Shown: piece after piece, positions 55,307-63,614 of the stretch
How positions within the stretch are numbered: position 1 is the first letter of the stretch
Layout of the letters: every line of letters begins with the position of its first letter
NCBI GenBank assembly: GCA_963848415.1
Contig: CAWKDN010000001.1
Coordinates: 248,001 to 312,000, forward strand
DNA: 64,000 nt
Source: CAVQBC01 sp963848415
GTDB lineage: Bacteria; Actinomycetota; Thermoleophilia; Solirubrobacterales; Solirubrobacteraceae
Direction: 5' to 3'
The notes under the pieces: model-generated
Database searches by the model: none
What the model was told of the DNA's origin: nothing
What the model saw: the letters and a program-made list of their open reading frames with translations, nothing else
Translations under genes and position numbers: made by a program

Positions 55307-57634
55307 ATGTCGGGTAATCGTCGGAGAGCCGCGATCGGCGCGGCGGTCCTCGCGTTGAGCGCCGGAGCGGCCGGCGGCGTGGTCGCCGCCACCCAGCCGA
55401 GCGACGAGGCGGCGCTGCGTCCCACGCGCCAGGCGGCCGATCAGAACGTCGAGCGGCGCGTCAACGCGCTGCTGCGCCGGATGACGACCGCGGAGAAGCT
55501 CCAGCAGGTCCAGCTGCTCTCCGACGGGCAGATGAACGCCAACGACGGGGAGGACGGCAACGAGAACGCCCGTAGGGGCGTGGGCAGCGTGTTCAGCCTC
55601 GTCGACCCCGTGCGCATCAATCAGCTGCAGCGGATCGCGGTCAACGAGTCGCGGCTCGGCATCCCGATCCTGTTCGCCTACGACACCATCCACGGCTACC
55701 GGACGATCTTCCCGGTGCCCCTGGGCGCCGCCAGCAGCTTCGACCCCGCCGTCGCCGCCGACGATCACCGCTTCGGTGCGCGCGAGTCGGCCGCGGTCGG
55801 CCTCAAGCAGATCTACAGCCCGATGGTCGACGTCTCCCACGAGCCGCGCTGGGGCCGGATCGCCGAGGCGGGCGGCGAGGATCCCTACCTGAACTCCGTC
55901 TTCGCGGCCGCGCGCGTGAAGGCGGCGCAGGGCGGCGACTACTCGCGACCCGACAAGGTGGTCACGAGCGTCAAGCACTACGCGGCCTACGGTCAGCCCG
56001 AGGGGGGCCGCGACTACGACACGACCGACATGTCCACGCAGCGGCTGTTCAACCTCTACCTGCCGCCGTTCAAGGCGGCGATCGACGCCGGCTCGGACAC
56101 GGCGATGTGCTCGTTCAACGCCATCAACGGCGTGCCGGGCTGCGCCAACCGCGAGCTCGAGACAGACCTGCTCAAGCGCGAGTGGGGCTTCGACGGCTTC
56201 GTCGAGAGCGACTACACCGCCGTGGCCGAGCTGCGCGCGTGCCCGCCGAAGACGCCGGACGAGGGGCCGTGCGGCCACGGCGTCGCGGCTGACGGACCCG
56301 AGGCGGCCGCGCAGGCGCTCAACGCCGGCACCGACTCCGAGATGGTCAGCACGAACATCCGCGACTACGGGCGCCAGCTGCTCGCCCAGGGCCGGATCTC
56401 GATCGGGCGCCTCAACGACGCGGTGCGCCGCATCCTGCGCGTGAAGTTCCGCGCCGGGCTGTTCGAGAACCCCTACGTCGACCCCGCCCAGGCGGAGGCG
56501 GCGCAGCTGCGGCCCGACGCCGTGGCGGCCGCCCGCAAGGCCGCCGGGCGGTCGATGGTGCTGCTCAAGAACGAGGGCGCCACGCTGCCGCTCGATCCCG
56601 CCAAGAAGACCGCGGTGATCGGCCCGCTGGCCGACAACGGCCACGACATGCTCGGCCCGTGGTGGGGCCGCGGCCGCGACGAGGACGCCGTCACGGTGCT
56701 CGCCGGCATCCGCGCCCAGAGCCCGGACGCGACCTACGCCCAGGGCTGCGCGATCGCCGACAAGGAGCCGCCGAACAACACCCCGGCCGACGAGTGCGGC
56801 TCGGACGCCGGCTTCGCCGAGGCGGTCGCGACCGCCCAGGCCGCCGACCAGGTGGTGCTCGCCCTCGGCGAGTCGCGCGGCCAGAGCGGCGAGGCCGCGT
56901 CGCGCAGCGAGATCGACCTGCCGGGCCTGCAGGAGGAGCTGATCGCGCGGATCAAGGCGACCGGCAAGCCGTTCGCGGTCGTCCTGTTCAACGGCCGCCC
57001 GCTGACGCTCGACGGCGTCGAGGGCCCCTCGCCCGCGATCCTCGAGGCGTGGTTCCCGGGCGTCCAGGCCGGCCACGCGGTCGCGGACGTCGTGTTCGGC
57101 AAGGTCAACCCCGGCGGCAAGCTGCCGGTGACCTTCCCGCGCCGGGTCGGCCAGGTGCCGATCTACTACAACCACGAGCCGACCGGGCGCCCGTGCGACG
57201 CCGGCTCGAAGTACAACTCGCGCTACCGCGACATCCCGAGCTGCGCGCCGCAGTACGTCTTCGGCCACGGCCTCAGCTACACGACGTTCGCGGTGACCAA
57301 CCTGCGGCTGAGCGCGGCGAGCGTGTCGCGCAACGGGCGCCTGACGGCGTCGGTCGACGTCGCCAACACGGGCTCGCGGGAGGGCGACGAGGTCGTCCAG
57401 GTCTACCTCAACGACCCCGTGGCGTCCATCTCCCAGCCGGTCCGGCGCCTGCGCGGCTTCGAGCGGGTCACGCTCGCACCGGGCGAGCGGCGGACGGTCA
57501 CGTTCACGCTGGACCGCAGCGACTACGGGTTCTACGACAACCGCGGGCGGTTCGTCGTCGAGCCGGGGCGGATCGACGTCTACGCCGGCAACAGCTCGAG
57601 CGCAGAGCTCAAGCAGTCGTTCACGGTGCGCTGA
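55307..57634 (+). CDS. Secreted GH3 beta-glucosidase
   Basis: A 775-residue exported glycosidase. Signal peptide RRRAAIGAAVLALSAGAAGG with twin-arginine-like start; GH3 N-terminal barrel with VGSVFSLVDPVRINQLQRIA, FAYDTIHGYRTIFPVPLGAA, KHYAAYGQPEGGRDY; nucleophile D302 in GFVESDYTAV; GH3 C-terminal domain with the acid/base glutamate at 529 in GQSGEAASR; and a fibronectin-III-like end (TGSREGDEVVQVYLNDPVAS). ATG follows GGAGGGAGAGG. It would release glucose from gluco-oligosaccharides outside the cell, complementing the divergent GH144 glucanase. Confidence 0.9.
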   Translation: MSGNRRRAAIGAAVLALSAGAAGGVVAATQPSDEAALRPTRQAADQNVERRVNALLRRMTTAEKLQQVQLLSDGQMNANDGEDGNENARRGVGSVFSLVDPVRINQLQRIAVNESRLGIPILFAYDTIHGYRTIFPVPLGAASSFDPAVAADDHRFGARESAAVGLKQIYSPMVDVSHEPRWGRIAEAGGEDPYLNSVFAAARVKAAQGGDYSRPDKVVTSVKHYAAYGQPEGGRDYDTTDMSTQRLFNLYLPPFKAAIDAGSDTAMCSFNAINGVPGCANRELETDLLKREWGFDGFVESDYTAVAELRACPPKTPDEGPCGHGVAADGPEAAAQALNAGTDSEMVSTNIRDYGRQLLAQGRISIGRLNDAVRRILRVKFRAGLFENPYVDPAQAEAAQLRPDAVAAARKAAGRSMVLLKNEGATLPLDPAKKTAVIGPLADNGHDMLGPWWGRGRDEDAVTVLAGIRAQSPDATYAQGCAIADKEPPNNTPADECGSDAGFAEAVATAQAADQVVLALGESRGQSGEAASRSEIDLPGLQEELIARIKATGKPFAVVLFNGRPLTLDGVEGPSPAILEAWFPGVQAGHAVADVVFGKVNPGGKLPVTFPRRVGQVPIYYNHEPTGRPCDAGSKYNSRYRDIPSCAPQYVFGHGLSYTTFAVTNLRLSAASVSRNGRLTASVDVANTGSREGDEVVQVYLNDPVASISQPVRRLRGFERVTLAPGERRTVTFTLDRSDYGFYDNRGRFVVEPGRIDVYAGNSSSAELKQSFTVR

Positions 57635-57690
57635 ACGCATCCGCGACGGGGCCGGCGCGGCGACGCGCGCCGGCCCCGGCGGCGGGCTGG

Positions 57691-57696
57691 TAAGAC
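57691..57696 (+). promoter_or_regulatory. -10-like element TAAGAC before the isochorismatase-like gene
   Basis: TAAGAC lies 6 bases before the GTG at 57703; no ribosome site is present. Matches the leaderless pattern with a C in the last position. Confidence 0.35.
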
Positions 57697-57702
57697 AGCG
57701 GC

Positions 57703-58290
57703 GTGCCGCTGCTGGATGCACAGGACTGCGTGCTGGTCGTCATCGACGCCCAGCCCGGCTTCTACGCGGCCGCCGGCCTGAGCGCGGGCGACGCGCAGGC
57801 CGCCGCGGCGGCGATCGAGCGCGCGAGCTGGCTGACCCGGCTCGCCGTGCGGCTCGGGCTCCCGGTCGTGGTGACCGAGGAGGACGCCGCGCGCAACGGC
57901 GCGACCGCCGCCGGGCTCGCCGCGCACCTGCCGGCGGGGACGCCGGTGCTGGACAAGCCGACGTTCGCCGTCACCGGCACGCCGGCGATCGCCCACGCGA
58001 TCGCGGACACGCGGCGCCGGACCGCCGTGCTGGTGGGCTTCGAGACCGACGTCTGCGTCGCGCAGTCGGCGGTGGGGCTGCGCGACGCGGGCCTGCGGGT
58101 CGTCGTGGCGGAAGACGCGACGTTCTCGCCCGGGGAAATGCACGCCCGCGGGCTCGCGCGAGCGGTGCGCGACGGCGCCGAGCTCGACCACTGCAAGGGC
58201 ATCGCCTACGAGTGGGTGCGGACGGTGGAGGCCTCGCGCCGGGTGCTCGACGCCGACCCCGGCCTCAACCCGGCGCCCTTCCGGCTGTGA
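57703..58290 (+). CDS. Isochorismatase-like cysteine hydrolase
   Basis: A 195-residue hydrolase with the Asp-Lys-Cys triad visible: D15 in VLVVIDAQPGFY, K85 in VLDKPTFAVTG and C118 in FETDVCVAQSAVGL, with the cis-peptide region before the cysteine. The family includes nicotinamidase, N-carbamoyl hydrolases and isochorismatase; none can be chosen. It precedes the MhqO-like gene on the same strand by 60 bases. Confidence 0.85.
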   Translation: MPLLDAQDCVLVVIDAQPGFYAAAGLSAGDAQAAAAAIERASWLTRLAVRLGLPVVVTEEDAARNGATAAGLAAHLPAGTPVLDKPTFAVTGTPAIAHAIADTRRRTAVLVGFETDVCVAQSAVGLRDAGLRVVVAEDATFSPGEMHARGLARAVRDGAELDHCKGIAYEWVRTVEASRRVLDADPGLNPAPFRL

Positions 58291-58350
58291 CCGTCGGGCG
58301 TTCGTCATGATGCCCGCGAGGGTCACGGTCCGGGCGAGGAGGAGGAGAGC

Positions 58351-59295
58351 ATGGAGCGGGTGAGCGGCAACCACCACCTGACGATGTCGGTGGGCGGCGC
58401 CCAGGAGGACTACGACTTCCACACGCGCGCACTCGGGCTGCGCAGCATCAAGAAGACGGTCCTCTTCGACGGCCAGGCGCCGATCTACCACCTCTACTAC
58501 GGCAACGCGGACGGCGACCCGTCGAGCGTCCTGACGACCTTCCCCTTCCGCCAGGCCGGGGTGATGGGCCGCCGCGGGACCAACCAGGTCAAGGTCATCA
58601 ACCTGGCGGTGCCCACGGGCTCGCTCGGGAGCTGGGAGCAGCGCCTGGCCGACCACGGTGTCGCCGCCGAGCGCGGAACGCTGCTGGGCACCGAGCGGCT
58701 GCGCTTCGCCCATCCGTGCGGGATCCCCTACGCGCTCGTCGAGGTCGACGGCGACCCGCGCCCGGGCTACGCCGACGGCGGCGTCGGCGCCGAGGCGGCG
58801 ATCCACGGCAGCTACGGGATCACGGTCTCGATCCACATGGCCGACGAGATGGCCGAGTTCCTCGAGCAGGCGATGCAGGGCACGCGCGTGGCCTCGGAGG
58901 GGAGCTCCGAGCTGTGGCAGCTCGGCGACCGGCCGGGCAACGTGGTCGAGCTCGTCGAGGAGCCCGACCAGCCCCACGGGACGTGGCGCTTCGGCGAGGG
59001 GACCGTCCACCACGTCGCGTTCGACGCCGGCTCGCTGGAGAACCAGATGGAGCTCAAGCTCTTCATCGAGGGCCTCGGCTACACCGACGTCTCCGACGTC
59101 AAGGACCGCCAGTACTTCATGTCCTGCTACCTGCGCACGCCCGGCGGCCCGCTGTTCGAGCTGGCGGTCTCCAAGCCCGAGTCGTGGGCGATCGACGAGC
59201 CGGCGGACGCACTGGGCCGCGAGTTCATGCTGCCGCCGTGGCTGGAGGAGCGCCGCGACGAGCTGATGGGGCGTCTGGAGACGATCGACACCTGA
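58351..59295 (+). CDS. VOC-fold ring-cleaving dioxygenase family protein (MhqO-like)
   Basis: A 314-residue two-repeat glyoxalase-fold protein. Metal ligands of the type-I extradiol group fit H8/H9 (SGNHHLTM), H220/H221 (TVHHVAFDAG) and E270 (GPLFELAVSKPE). RVSGNHHLTMSVGGAQEDYD, FYTRALGLR-like NFHTRALGLRSIKKTV and PPWLEERRDELMGRLETID at the end match the MhqO/LinE group acting on hydroquinones. Strong ribosome site GAGGAGGAGGAG. ATG of the MhqD-like esterase gene overlaps its stop, the same pairing as mhqO/mhqD in Bacillus quinone resistance. Confidence 0.85.
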   Translation: MERVSGNHHLTMSVGGAQEDYDFHTRALGLRSIKKTVLFDGQAPIYHLYYGNADGDPSSVLTTFPFRQAGVMGRRGTNQVKVINLAVPTGSLGSWEQRLADHGVAAERGTLLGTERLRFAHPCGIPYALVEVDGDPRPGYADGGVGAEAAIHGSYGITVSIHMADEMAEFLEQAMQGTRVASEGSSELWQLGDRPGNVVELVEEPDQPHGTWRFGEGTVHHVAFDAGSLENQMELKLFIEGLGYTDVSDVKDRQYFMSCYLRTPGGPLFELAVSKPESWAIDEPADALGREFMLPPWLEERRDELMGRLETIDT

Positions 59296-59933
59296 TGCCG
59301 TTCGCGCCCGAGCAGGCCGCCGCGACGCTCGTGCTGCTGCACGGGCGCGGGCACGACGCCTCGACGATGCACGCGCTGGCCGATCGGCTCGAGTTGCCCG
59401 ACGTGGCGGTCGTCGCGCCGGCGGCGCCGGAGCGCTCGTGGTACCCGGACCGCTTCTTCGCGCCGCGCGCGGCCAACGAGCCCCAGCTCAGCGCCGCGCT
59501 GGACGCCGCCCACCGCGCGCTCGACGAGCTCGAGGCGCGCGGGGTGGCGCCGGAGCGCGTCGTCTTCGGCGGCTTCTCGCAGGGCGCGTGCGTCGCGTGC
59601 GACGCGCTGGCCGCCCGGCCGCGCCCGCTCGGCGGCCTCGCGATCCTGTGCGGCGGGCTGATCGGCGCCGATGCCGCCGAGTGGCCGCACCCGGCCGCGG
59701 GCGCGCTCGACGTCCTGCCCGTGCTGCTGACCGGCACCGAGCAGGACGGCTGGGTACCGGTGGAGCGCGTGCGCGCGACCGCGGAGGTCCTGCGCGCCGC
59801 CGGGGCGCAGGTCGACCTGCGGGTCTCCCCTCCCGCCCCCCACGAGGTGCATCCCGAGGAGGTGGACGCGCTGCGGGCGCTCGTGTCCGCGGTGGCCACG
59901 GGCGGGCCGGCGACACGAGGAGGAGGACGATGA
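59295..59933 (+). CDS. Alpha/beta hydrolase, phospholipase/carboxylesterase family (MhqD-like)
   Basis: A 212-residue serine hydrolase. ATLVLLHGRGHDASTM at the N-terminus, nucleophile elbow VFGGFSQGACVACDAL (G-F-S-Q-G), and the acid/histidine part LLTGTEQDGWVP and SPPAPHEVHPEEV complete the triad. It forms an overlapped pair with the MhqO-like dioxygenase; in Bacillus the homologous pair protects against quinones. The next gene overlaps it too. Confidence 0.87.
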   Translation: MPFAPEQAAATLVLLHGRGHDASTMHALADRLELPDVAVVAPAAPERSWYPDRFFAPRAANEPQLSAALDAAHRALDELEARGVAPERVVFGGFSQGACVACDALAARPRPLGGLAILCGGLIGADAAEWPHPAAGALDVLPVLLTGTEQDGWVPVERVRATAEVLRAAGAQVDLRVSPPAPHEVHPEEVDALRALVSAVATGGPATRGGGR

Positions 59934-60286
59934 CCGACACCCACGAGCGGCTCTTCGCCGACATCGACAGCATGGCGCCCGACGCCTTCGCCCGGCACCT
60001 CGCGCCGGACGTGACGATGCGCTTCGGCAACGCGCCCGAGCTGCACGGGCGCGACGCCTGCCGCGCGACCTGGGCGGACTTCTGCGAGCTGGTCGACGGC
60101 GTGCGCCACGACGTCCTCGCGCAGTGGGACACCGGCGAGGCGACCGTCGCCCACACCGACGTCACCTACACGCGCAAGGACGGCGCCGACGTCACCGTGC
60201 CGGTGGTGACGATCTATCGCACCGGCGGTGACGGCCTGATCACCGACTACCGCGTCTTCCTGGACCTCGCGCCGGTGTTCGCGTGA
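59930..60286 (+). CDS. SnoaL-like/NTF2-fold protein
   Basis: A 118-residue cone-shaped NTF2-fold protein (HERLFADIDSMAPDAFARHL, DVTMRFGNAPELHGRDACRA, TYTRKDGADVTVPVVTIYRT). Members are small isomerases, dehydratases or ligand carriers; catalytic residues are not assignable. AGGAGGACG ribosome site; the stop overlaps the GTG of the DUF849 gene. Confidence 0.8.
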   Translation: MTDTHERLFADIDSMAPDAFARHLAPDVTMRFGNAPELHGRDACRATWADFCELVDGVRHDVLAQWDTGEATVAHTDVTYTRKDGADVTVPVVTIYRTGGDGLITDYRVFLDLAPVFA

Positions 60287-61125
60287 CCGTGCCGCCGCCG
60301 GACCCGCTGATCATCCAGTGCGCGATCACCGGGTCCCAGGACCCCGATCCCGAGCGCCGCCCGAACCTGCCGGTCAGCACCGACGCCATCGTCGAGGAGG
60401 CGCTCGGCGCGTGGCGCGCGGGAGCGGCGGTCGTCCACCTGCACGCGCGCGAACAGGACGGCACGCCGACGCAGGCCGCCGAGCGCTTCCGGGTGCTCGT
60501 CGACCGCCTCGCGGCGGCCGGCTGCGAGGCGATCGTCAACCTCTCGACGGGCAGCGCGGGCGGGCGCTCGATCCGCGACGACCGGCTCGCGCCGCTGGAG
60601 CTCGGCCCCGAGCTGGCGAGCTTCGACTGCGGCACCATCAACTTCGGCGAGCGCATCTTCGAGGGCGACCTGCCGTTCCTGCGGCGGATGGCCGAGGCGT
60701 TCCGCCGCTCGGGCGCGCGGCCCGAGCTCGAGTGCTTCGACACGGGCCACGTCGGGCTCGCCCTGCAGCTGCGCGAGGAGGGGCTGCTCGAGGACCCGCT
60801 CGTCGTGCAGTTCGTGCTCGGCGTCCCGGGCAGCGGCGTGCCGGCGACCGTCGCCCAGGTCGAGCACATGCGCGCGCTGTTGCCGCCCGGCGCACGGTGG
60901 TCGGTGTGCGCGCTCGGCGCGGCGCAGCTGCCGATCAACGCCTACTGCATCCTGGCCGGCGGCCACGTCCGCACCGGGTTGGAGGACAACCTCTACTACT
61001 CCCGCGGCGAGCGCGCCACCAACGTCGCGCTCGTGCAGCGTGCCGTCCGCCTCGCCGATGAGCTGCAGCGGCCGGTCGCGACGCCCGACCAGGCGCGCGA
61101 GCTGCTGGCCATCGTCCCTCGCTGA
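60283..61125 (+). CDS. BKACE family (DUF849) beta-keto acid cleavage enzyme
   Basis: A 280-residue TIM-barrel zinc enzyme. LIIQCAITGSQDPDPERRPN, VVHLHAREQDGTPTQ with zinc-binding His-x-His, LELGPELASFDCGTINFGER, LECFDTGHVGLALQL and GGHVRTGLEDNLYYSRGERA are all typical. It uses acetyl-CoA to cleave a beta-keto acid. Linked by overlaps to an MhqO/MhqD-like pair and an NTF2-fold protein, it may finish degradation of a ring-cleavage product. This is the complete family member, unlike the shortened one at 36.3 kb. Confidence 0.87.
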   Translation: MTVPPPDPLIIQCAITGSQDPDPERRPNLPVSTDAIVEEALGAWRAGAAVVHLHAREQDGTPTQAAERFRVLVDRLAAAGCEAIVNLSTGSAGGRSIRDDRLAPLELGPELASFDCGTINFGERIFEGDLPFLRRMAEAFRRSGARPELECFDTGHVGLALQLREEGLLEDPLVVQFVLGVPGSGVPATVAQVEHMRALLPPGARWSVCALGAAQLPINAYCILAGGHVRTGLEDNLYYSRGERATNVALVQRAVRLADELQRPVATPDQARELLAIVPR

Positions 61126-61126
61126 C

Positions 61127-62650
61127 TCAGCGCCAGGGCAGCCGCGACTCGGCGAGCGCGAGCCGCGCGGCCGCGCGGCCGGGAACGCCGTGGACCGCGC
61201 CGCCGGGGAAGGTCGCGGCGCTGCCGAGGTAGAGCCCGCGGACCGGCGTGCGGTAGGGGGCGAGCGACGGCACCGGCCGGAAGATCACCTGGTCGAGCGA
61301 ATAGCTGCCGCCGCCGGTGTCGCCGCCGACGAGGTTCGCGTCGCGCGCCTGCAGGCCGGCGGGCGAGAGCACATGGCGGGCCAGGATCCGCTCGCGGAAG
61401 CCGGGCGCGAAGCGCTCGACCTGTGCCTCGATGCGCTCGACGTGCGGCTCGGTCTCGCGCTCCCAGTCGGCCGCCTGGGGCCCGTGGGTGTAGGCCCAGG
61501 CGGTGTGCTTGCCGGCGGGCGCGCGGGTGGGATCGGCGACCGACTGCTGGCCGAGCAGCAAGAACGGCCGCTCGGGCAGCGCACCGTCCGCGCCGAAGCC
61601 GGTCGCGCGCAGGAGCTCGTCCTCGCCGCCGGCGACGTGCACCGTGCCCGCGCCGGCGACCTGCTCGGCCTGCCACGGGATCGGGCCCGACAGCGCCCAG
61701 TCGACCTTGATCGTCGCCGGCCCGTAGCGGTAGCGCCCGAGCGCGGTGGCGTAGCGCTCTCCCAGCGCGTCGGCGGCGAGCGCCAGCAGGCCGCGGGGGC
61801 TGGTGTCGGCGACCACGATCGGCGCCCGGACGGCCTCGCCACCGTCGATCTCGACCCCTGTGGCCTTCCCGCCGGCGACGGTCACGCGCGTGACGCGGGC
61901 GCCGCTGCGCACGCTGCCGCCCAGCTCGGTCAGCCGGCCGACGAGCGCGTCGGTCAGCCGCTCGGCGCCGCCCTCAGGGCTCGGCCAGCCGACCGCGTGG
62001 CCCAGCAGGTTCAGGTAGACGGCCGCGACGGCGCTGCCCGCGCCGCCGGGCGGCACGTCGCTGTGCATGGCCGACCCGTAGAGCCACGCGCGCGCCCCGC
62101 CGTCGCGGAAGAGCTCGCCGGCCAGGCTCTGGGCCGGCATCAGCACCAGCCGGGTGAACTCGAGCAGCGTGCGCGGCCCGAGCCGGCCGAGCAGCTCCAG
62201 CGGCCCGCGCAGCGGCGGGAATCCGGAGAGCATCGTGCGCCGCACCGCGCCGAAGTGGTCGACGTAGGGGCCGGCGAACTCGCGCCAGCGCGCACCGTCG
62301 CCGGGGTGCAGCGCGTCGAGGCTCGCGGCCGTCTCCTCGAGGCTGCGCGAGAGCACCGCGGCGCGGCCACCGTCGAGCGGGTGGGCCGCGCAGTAGCGCG
62401 GGTGCACCCAACGCAGCCCGTGGCGCTCGAGCTCCATCGCGGCGAAGGCGGGCGACGCGGCGGCGGACGGGTAGACCGCGGAGAAGACGTCGTGGCGGAA
62501 GCCGGGCAGCGTGAGCTCCTCGGTGCGCACGGCCCCGCCCGGCCGCTCGGCCGCCTCGAGCACCTGTACCGAGCGGCCCGCCGCCGCGAGCGTGATCGCG
62601 GCCGCGAGGCCGTTCGGCCCGCTCCCGACGACGAGCGCGTCGATCGCCAT
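61127..62650 (-). CDS. CrtI/phytoene-dehydrogenase-like FAD oxidoreductase
   Basis: A 507-residue flavoprotein of the carotenoid desaturase/amine oxidase superfamily. AIDALVVGSGPNGLAAAITL at the N-terminus, ERPGGAVRTEELTLPGFRHD just after, PRGLLALAADALG, and the C-terminal FAD contact GLYLGSAATFPGGAVHGVPG. These point to the NAD(P)/FAD-dependent subgroup common in actinobacteria rather than to a true phytoene desaturase. No other carotenoid gene is nearby. ATG at 62650 with GAGGA upstream; converges with the DUF849 gene. Confidence 0.85.
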   Translation of the reverse strand: MAIDALVVGSGPNGLAAAITLAAAGRSVQVLEAAERPGGAVRTEELTLPGFRHDVFSAVYPSAAASPAFAAMELERHGLRWVHPRYCAAHPLDGGRAAVLSRSLEETAASLDALHPGDGARWREFAGPYVDHFGAVRRTMLSGFPPLRGPLELLGRLGPRTLLEFTRLVLMPAQSLAGELFRDGGARAWLYGSAMHSDVPPGGAGSAVAAVYLNLLGHAVGWPSPEGGAERLTDALVGRLTELGGSVRSGARVTRVTVAGGKATGVEIDGGEAVRAPIVVADTSPRGLLALAADALGERYATALGRYRYGPATIKVDWALSGPIPWQAEQVAGAGTVHVAGGEDELLRATGFGADGALPERPFLLLGQQSVADPTRAPAGKHTAWAYTHGPQAADWERETEPHVERIEAQVERFAPGFRERILARHVLSPAGLQARDANLVGGDTGGGSYSLDQVIFRPVPSLAPYRTPVRGLYLGSAATFPGGAVHGVPGRAAARLALAESRLPWR

Positions 62651-62745
62651 CAGGATGTCCTCGAGCCGGCGGGCAAGCGGCCCATGATGCCCGACGCCGC
62701 CCGCTGCCACGCGCCGCGACGGGCCAGGCGTTGCTCAGCTGATGG

Positions 62746-63150
62746 TCATCGTTCCAGCGGCTGGTAGGACAACTGCACCACGTCGGACGGGAAGGTCCTC
62801 GCGCCGATCAATCGCATCTGCACCGGCAGCTCGCCGGCGTGGAACGCCCTGACGCCGTCGCCCCAGACGATGGGATGCAGCCAGAGTCTCACCTCGTCCA
62901 CGAGGCCGCGACGTGCGAGGTCGTTCGCGAGCTCACCACAGCCGTAGGAGATGAGCTGACCCGGAAGCTCTGCCTTCAGCGCCGCCACGGCCTCGGCCGC
63001 GTCGGCGCCGAGGAGTCGCGCGTTCCAGGTCAGCGGGTCCCGGCCGATAGCGAGGTGGCGTCGGGCACGAGCCGGTTCCTCGCCGTCTTCGACCCACAGC
63101 GCGGACCACCTCCGAGCCGAGTCGGGCGCGGGGAAGGACGGGTTGATCGT
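62746..63150 (-). pseudogene. Truncated RibD/DHFR-like reductase
   Basis: The C-terminal two-thirds of a dihydrofolate-reductase-like (RibD C-terminal) protein. TWNARLLGADAAEAVAALKA, LISYGCGELANDLARRGLVD, EVRLWLHPIVWGDGVRAFHA and FPSDVVQLSYQP are conserved. Further upstream INPSFPAPDSARRWSALW fits the family's middle but the frame then needs a shift near 63080, and the first 60-70 residues with the NADP motif are absent because the VOC gene begins there. No start codon. A remnant. Confidence 0.6.
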
Positions 63151-63152
63151 GC

Positions 63153-63533
63153 TCAGGCGCCGGCAGGCTGAAACAGCTCGACGGGATTGCCCGCGGGATC
63201 GTCGAGCAGGATCTGGCTGCCGCCGCGCCCGGTGACGATCTCGCCGCGGAAGCTCGCCCCGGCCGCGCGCAAAGCGGTGACCTCGCGCTCCAGGTGTGAG
63301 ACCTCGAGCTGGATGCGATTCCAGCCCCCGGGCTCGGGCCTGCGGCCGTCGGGCAGCGGCTCGCCCGCTCCGCCCGCGCCGGGCTCATTGAGCAGCAACC
63401 GCAAGTCGCCGCGGGAGAGCATCGCGAAGCCGGGTCCGGGCCGCCGCTCGACCGTGAAGTCGAGCCGCTCGACGTAGAACCCAACCGCGGCGTCGACGTC
63501 GTCGACGATGTAGCGAACGCCGACCGTGGCCAT
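63153..63533 (-). CDS. VOC/glyoxalase-bleomycin-resistance-like protein
   Basis: A 126-residue single-domain VOC protein (VGVRYIVDDVDAAVGFYVER, PGGWNRIQLEVSHLEREVTA, ILLDDPAGNPVELFQPAG). Metal ligands cannot all be placed; the E in PVELF is the usual last one. ATG at 63533 has GGGAGGTGCAG upstream. It is divergent from a MarR regulator across a palindrome, so it is a probable target of that regulator. Confidence 0.87.
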   Translation of the reverse strand: MATVGVRYIVDDVDAAVGFYVERLDFTVERRPGPGFAMLSRGDLRLLLNEPGAGGAGEPLPDGRRPEPGGWNRIQLEVSHLEREVTALRAAGASFRGEIVTGRGGSQILLDDPAGNPVELFQPAGA

Positions 63534-63567
63534 TCTGCACCTCCCTCACTAGGTAAGCTGTTCTGGA

Positions 63568-63590
63568 AACTGTTTACTACTCTAACAGTT
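63568..63590. promoter_or_regulatory. Palindromic MarR-type operator
   Basis: AACTGTT (63568-63574) and AACAGTT (63584-63590) form a perfect 7-base inverted repeat with 9-base spacer; a third half-site AGCTGTT is at 63556-63562. Centred between the divergent VOC and marR genes. Confidence 0.65.
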
Positions 63591-63602
63591 CAGTGGGCTC
63601 GG

Positions 63603-63608
63603 TACCAT
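63603..63608 (+). promoter_or_regulatory. -10-like element TACCAT of the marR gene
   Basis: TACCAT is 6 bases before the ATG at 63615; the palindromic operator immediately precedes it. Leaderless start predicted. Confidence 0.45.
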
Positions 63609-63614
63609 CACAAC

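Noticed and set aside
53405..57721. A continuous minus-strand frame of over 1400 codons
   Set aside because: It is antisense to the well-supported GH3 gene and only its end coincides with the glucanase tail. Such frames are expected from codon bias in very GC-rich DNA; composition is Arg/Ala/Val-rich with no motifs.
61127..62650. A carotenoid desaturase gene
   Set aside because: Overall CrtI-like fold but no crtB, crtE or other carotenoid gene nearby, and the sequence fits the broader uncharacterised FAD-oxidoreductase branch.
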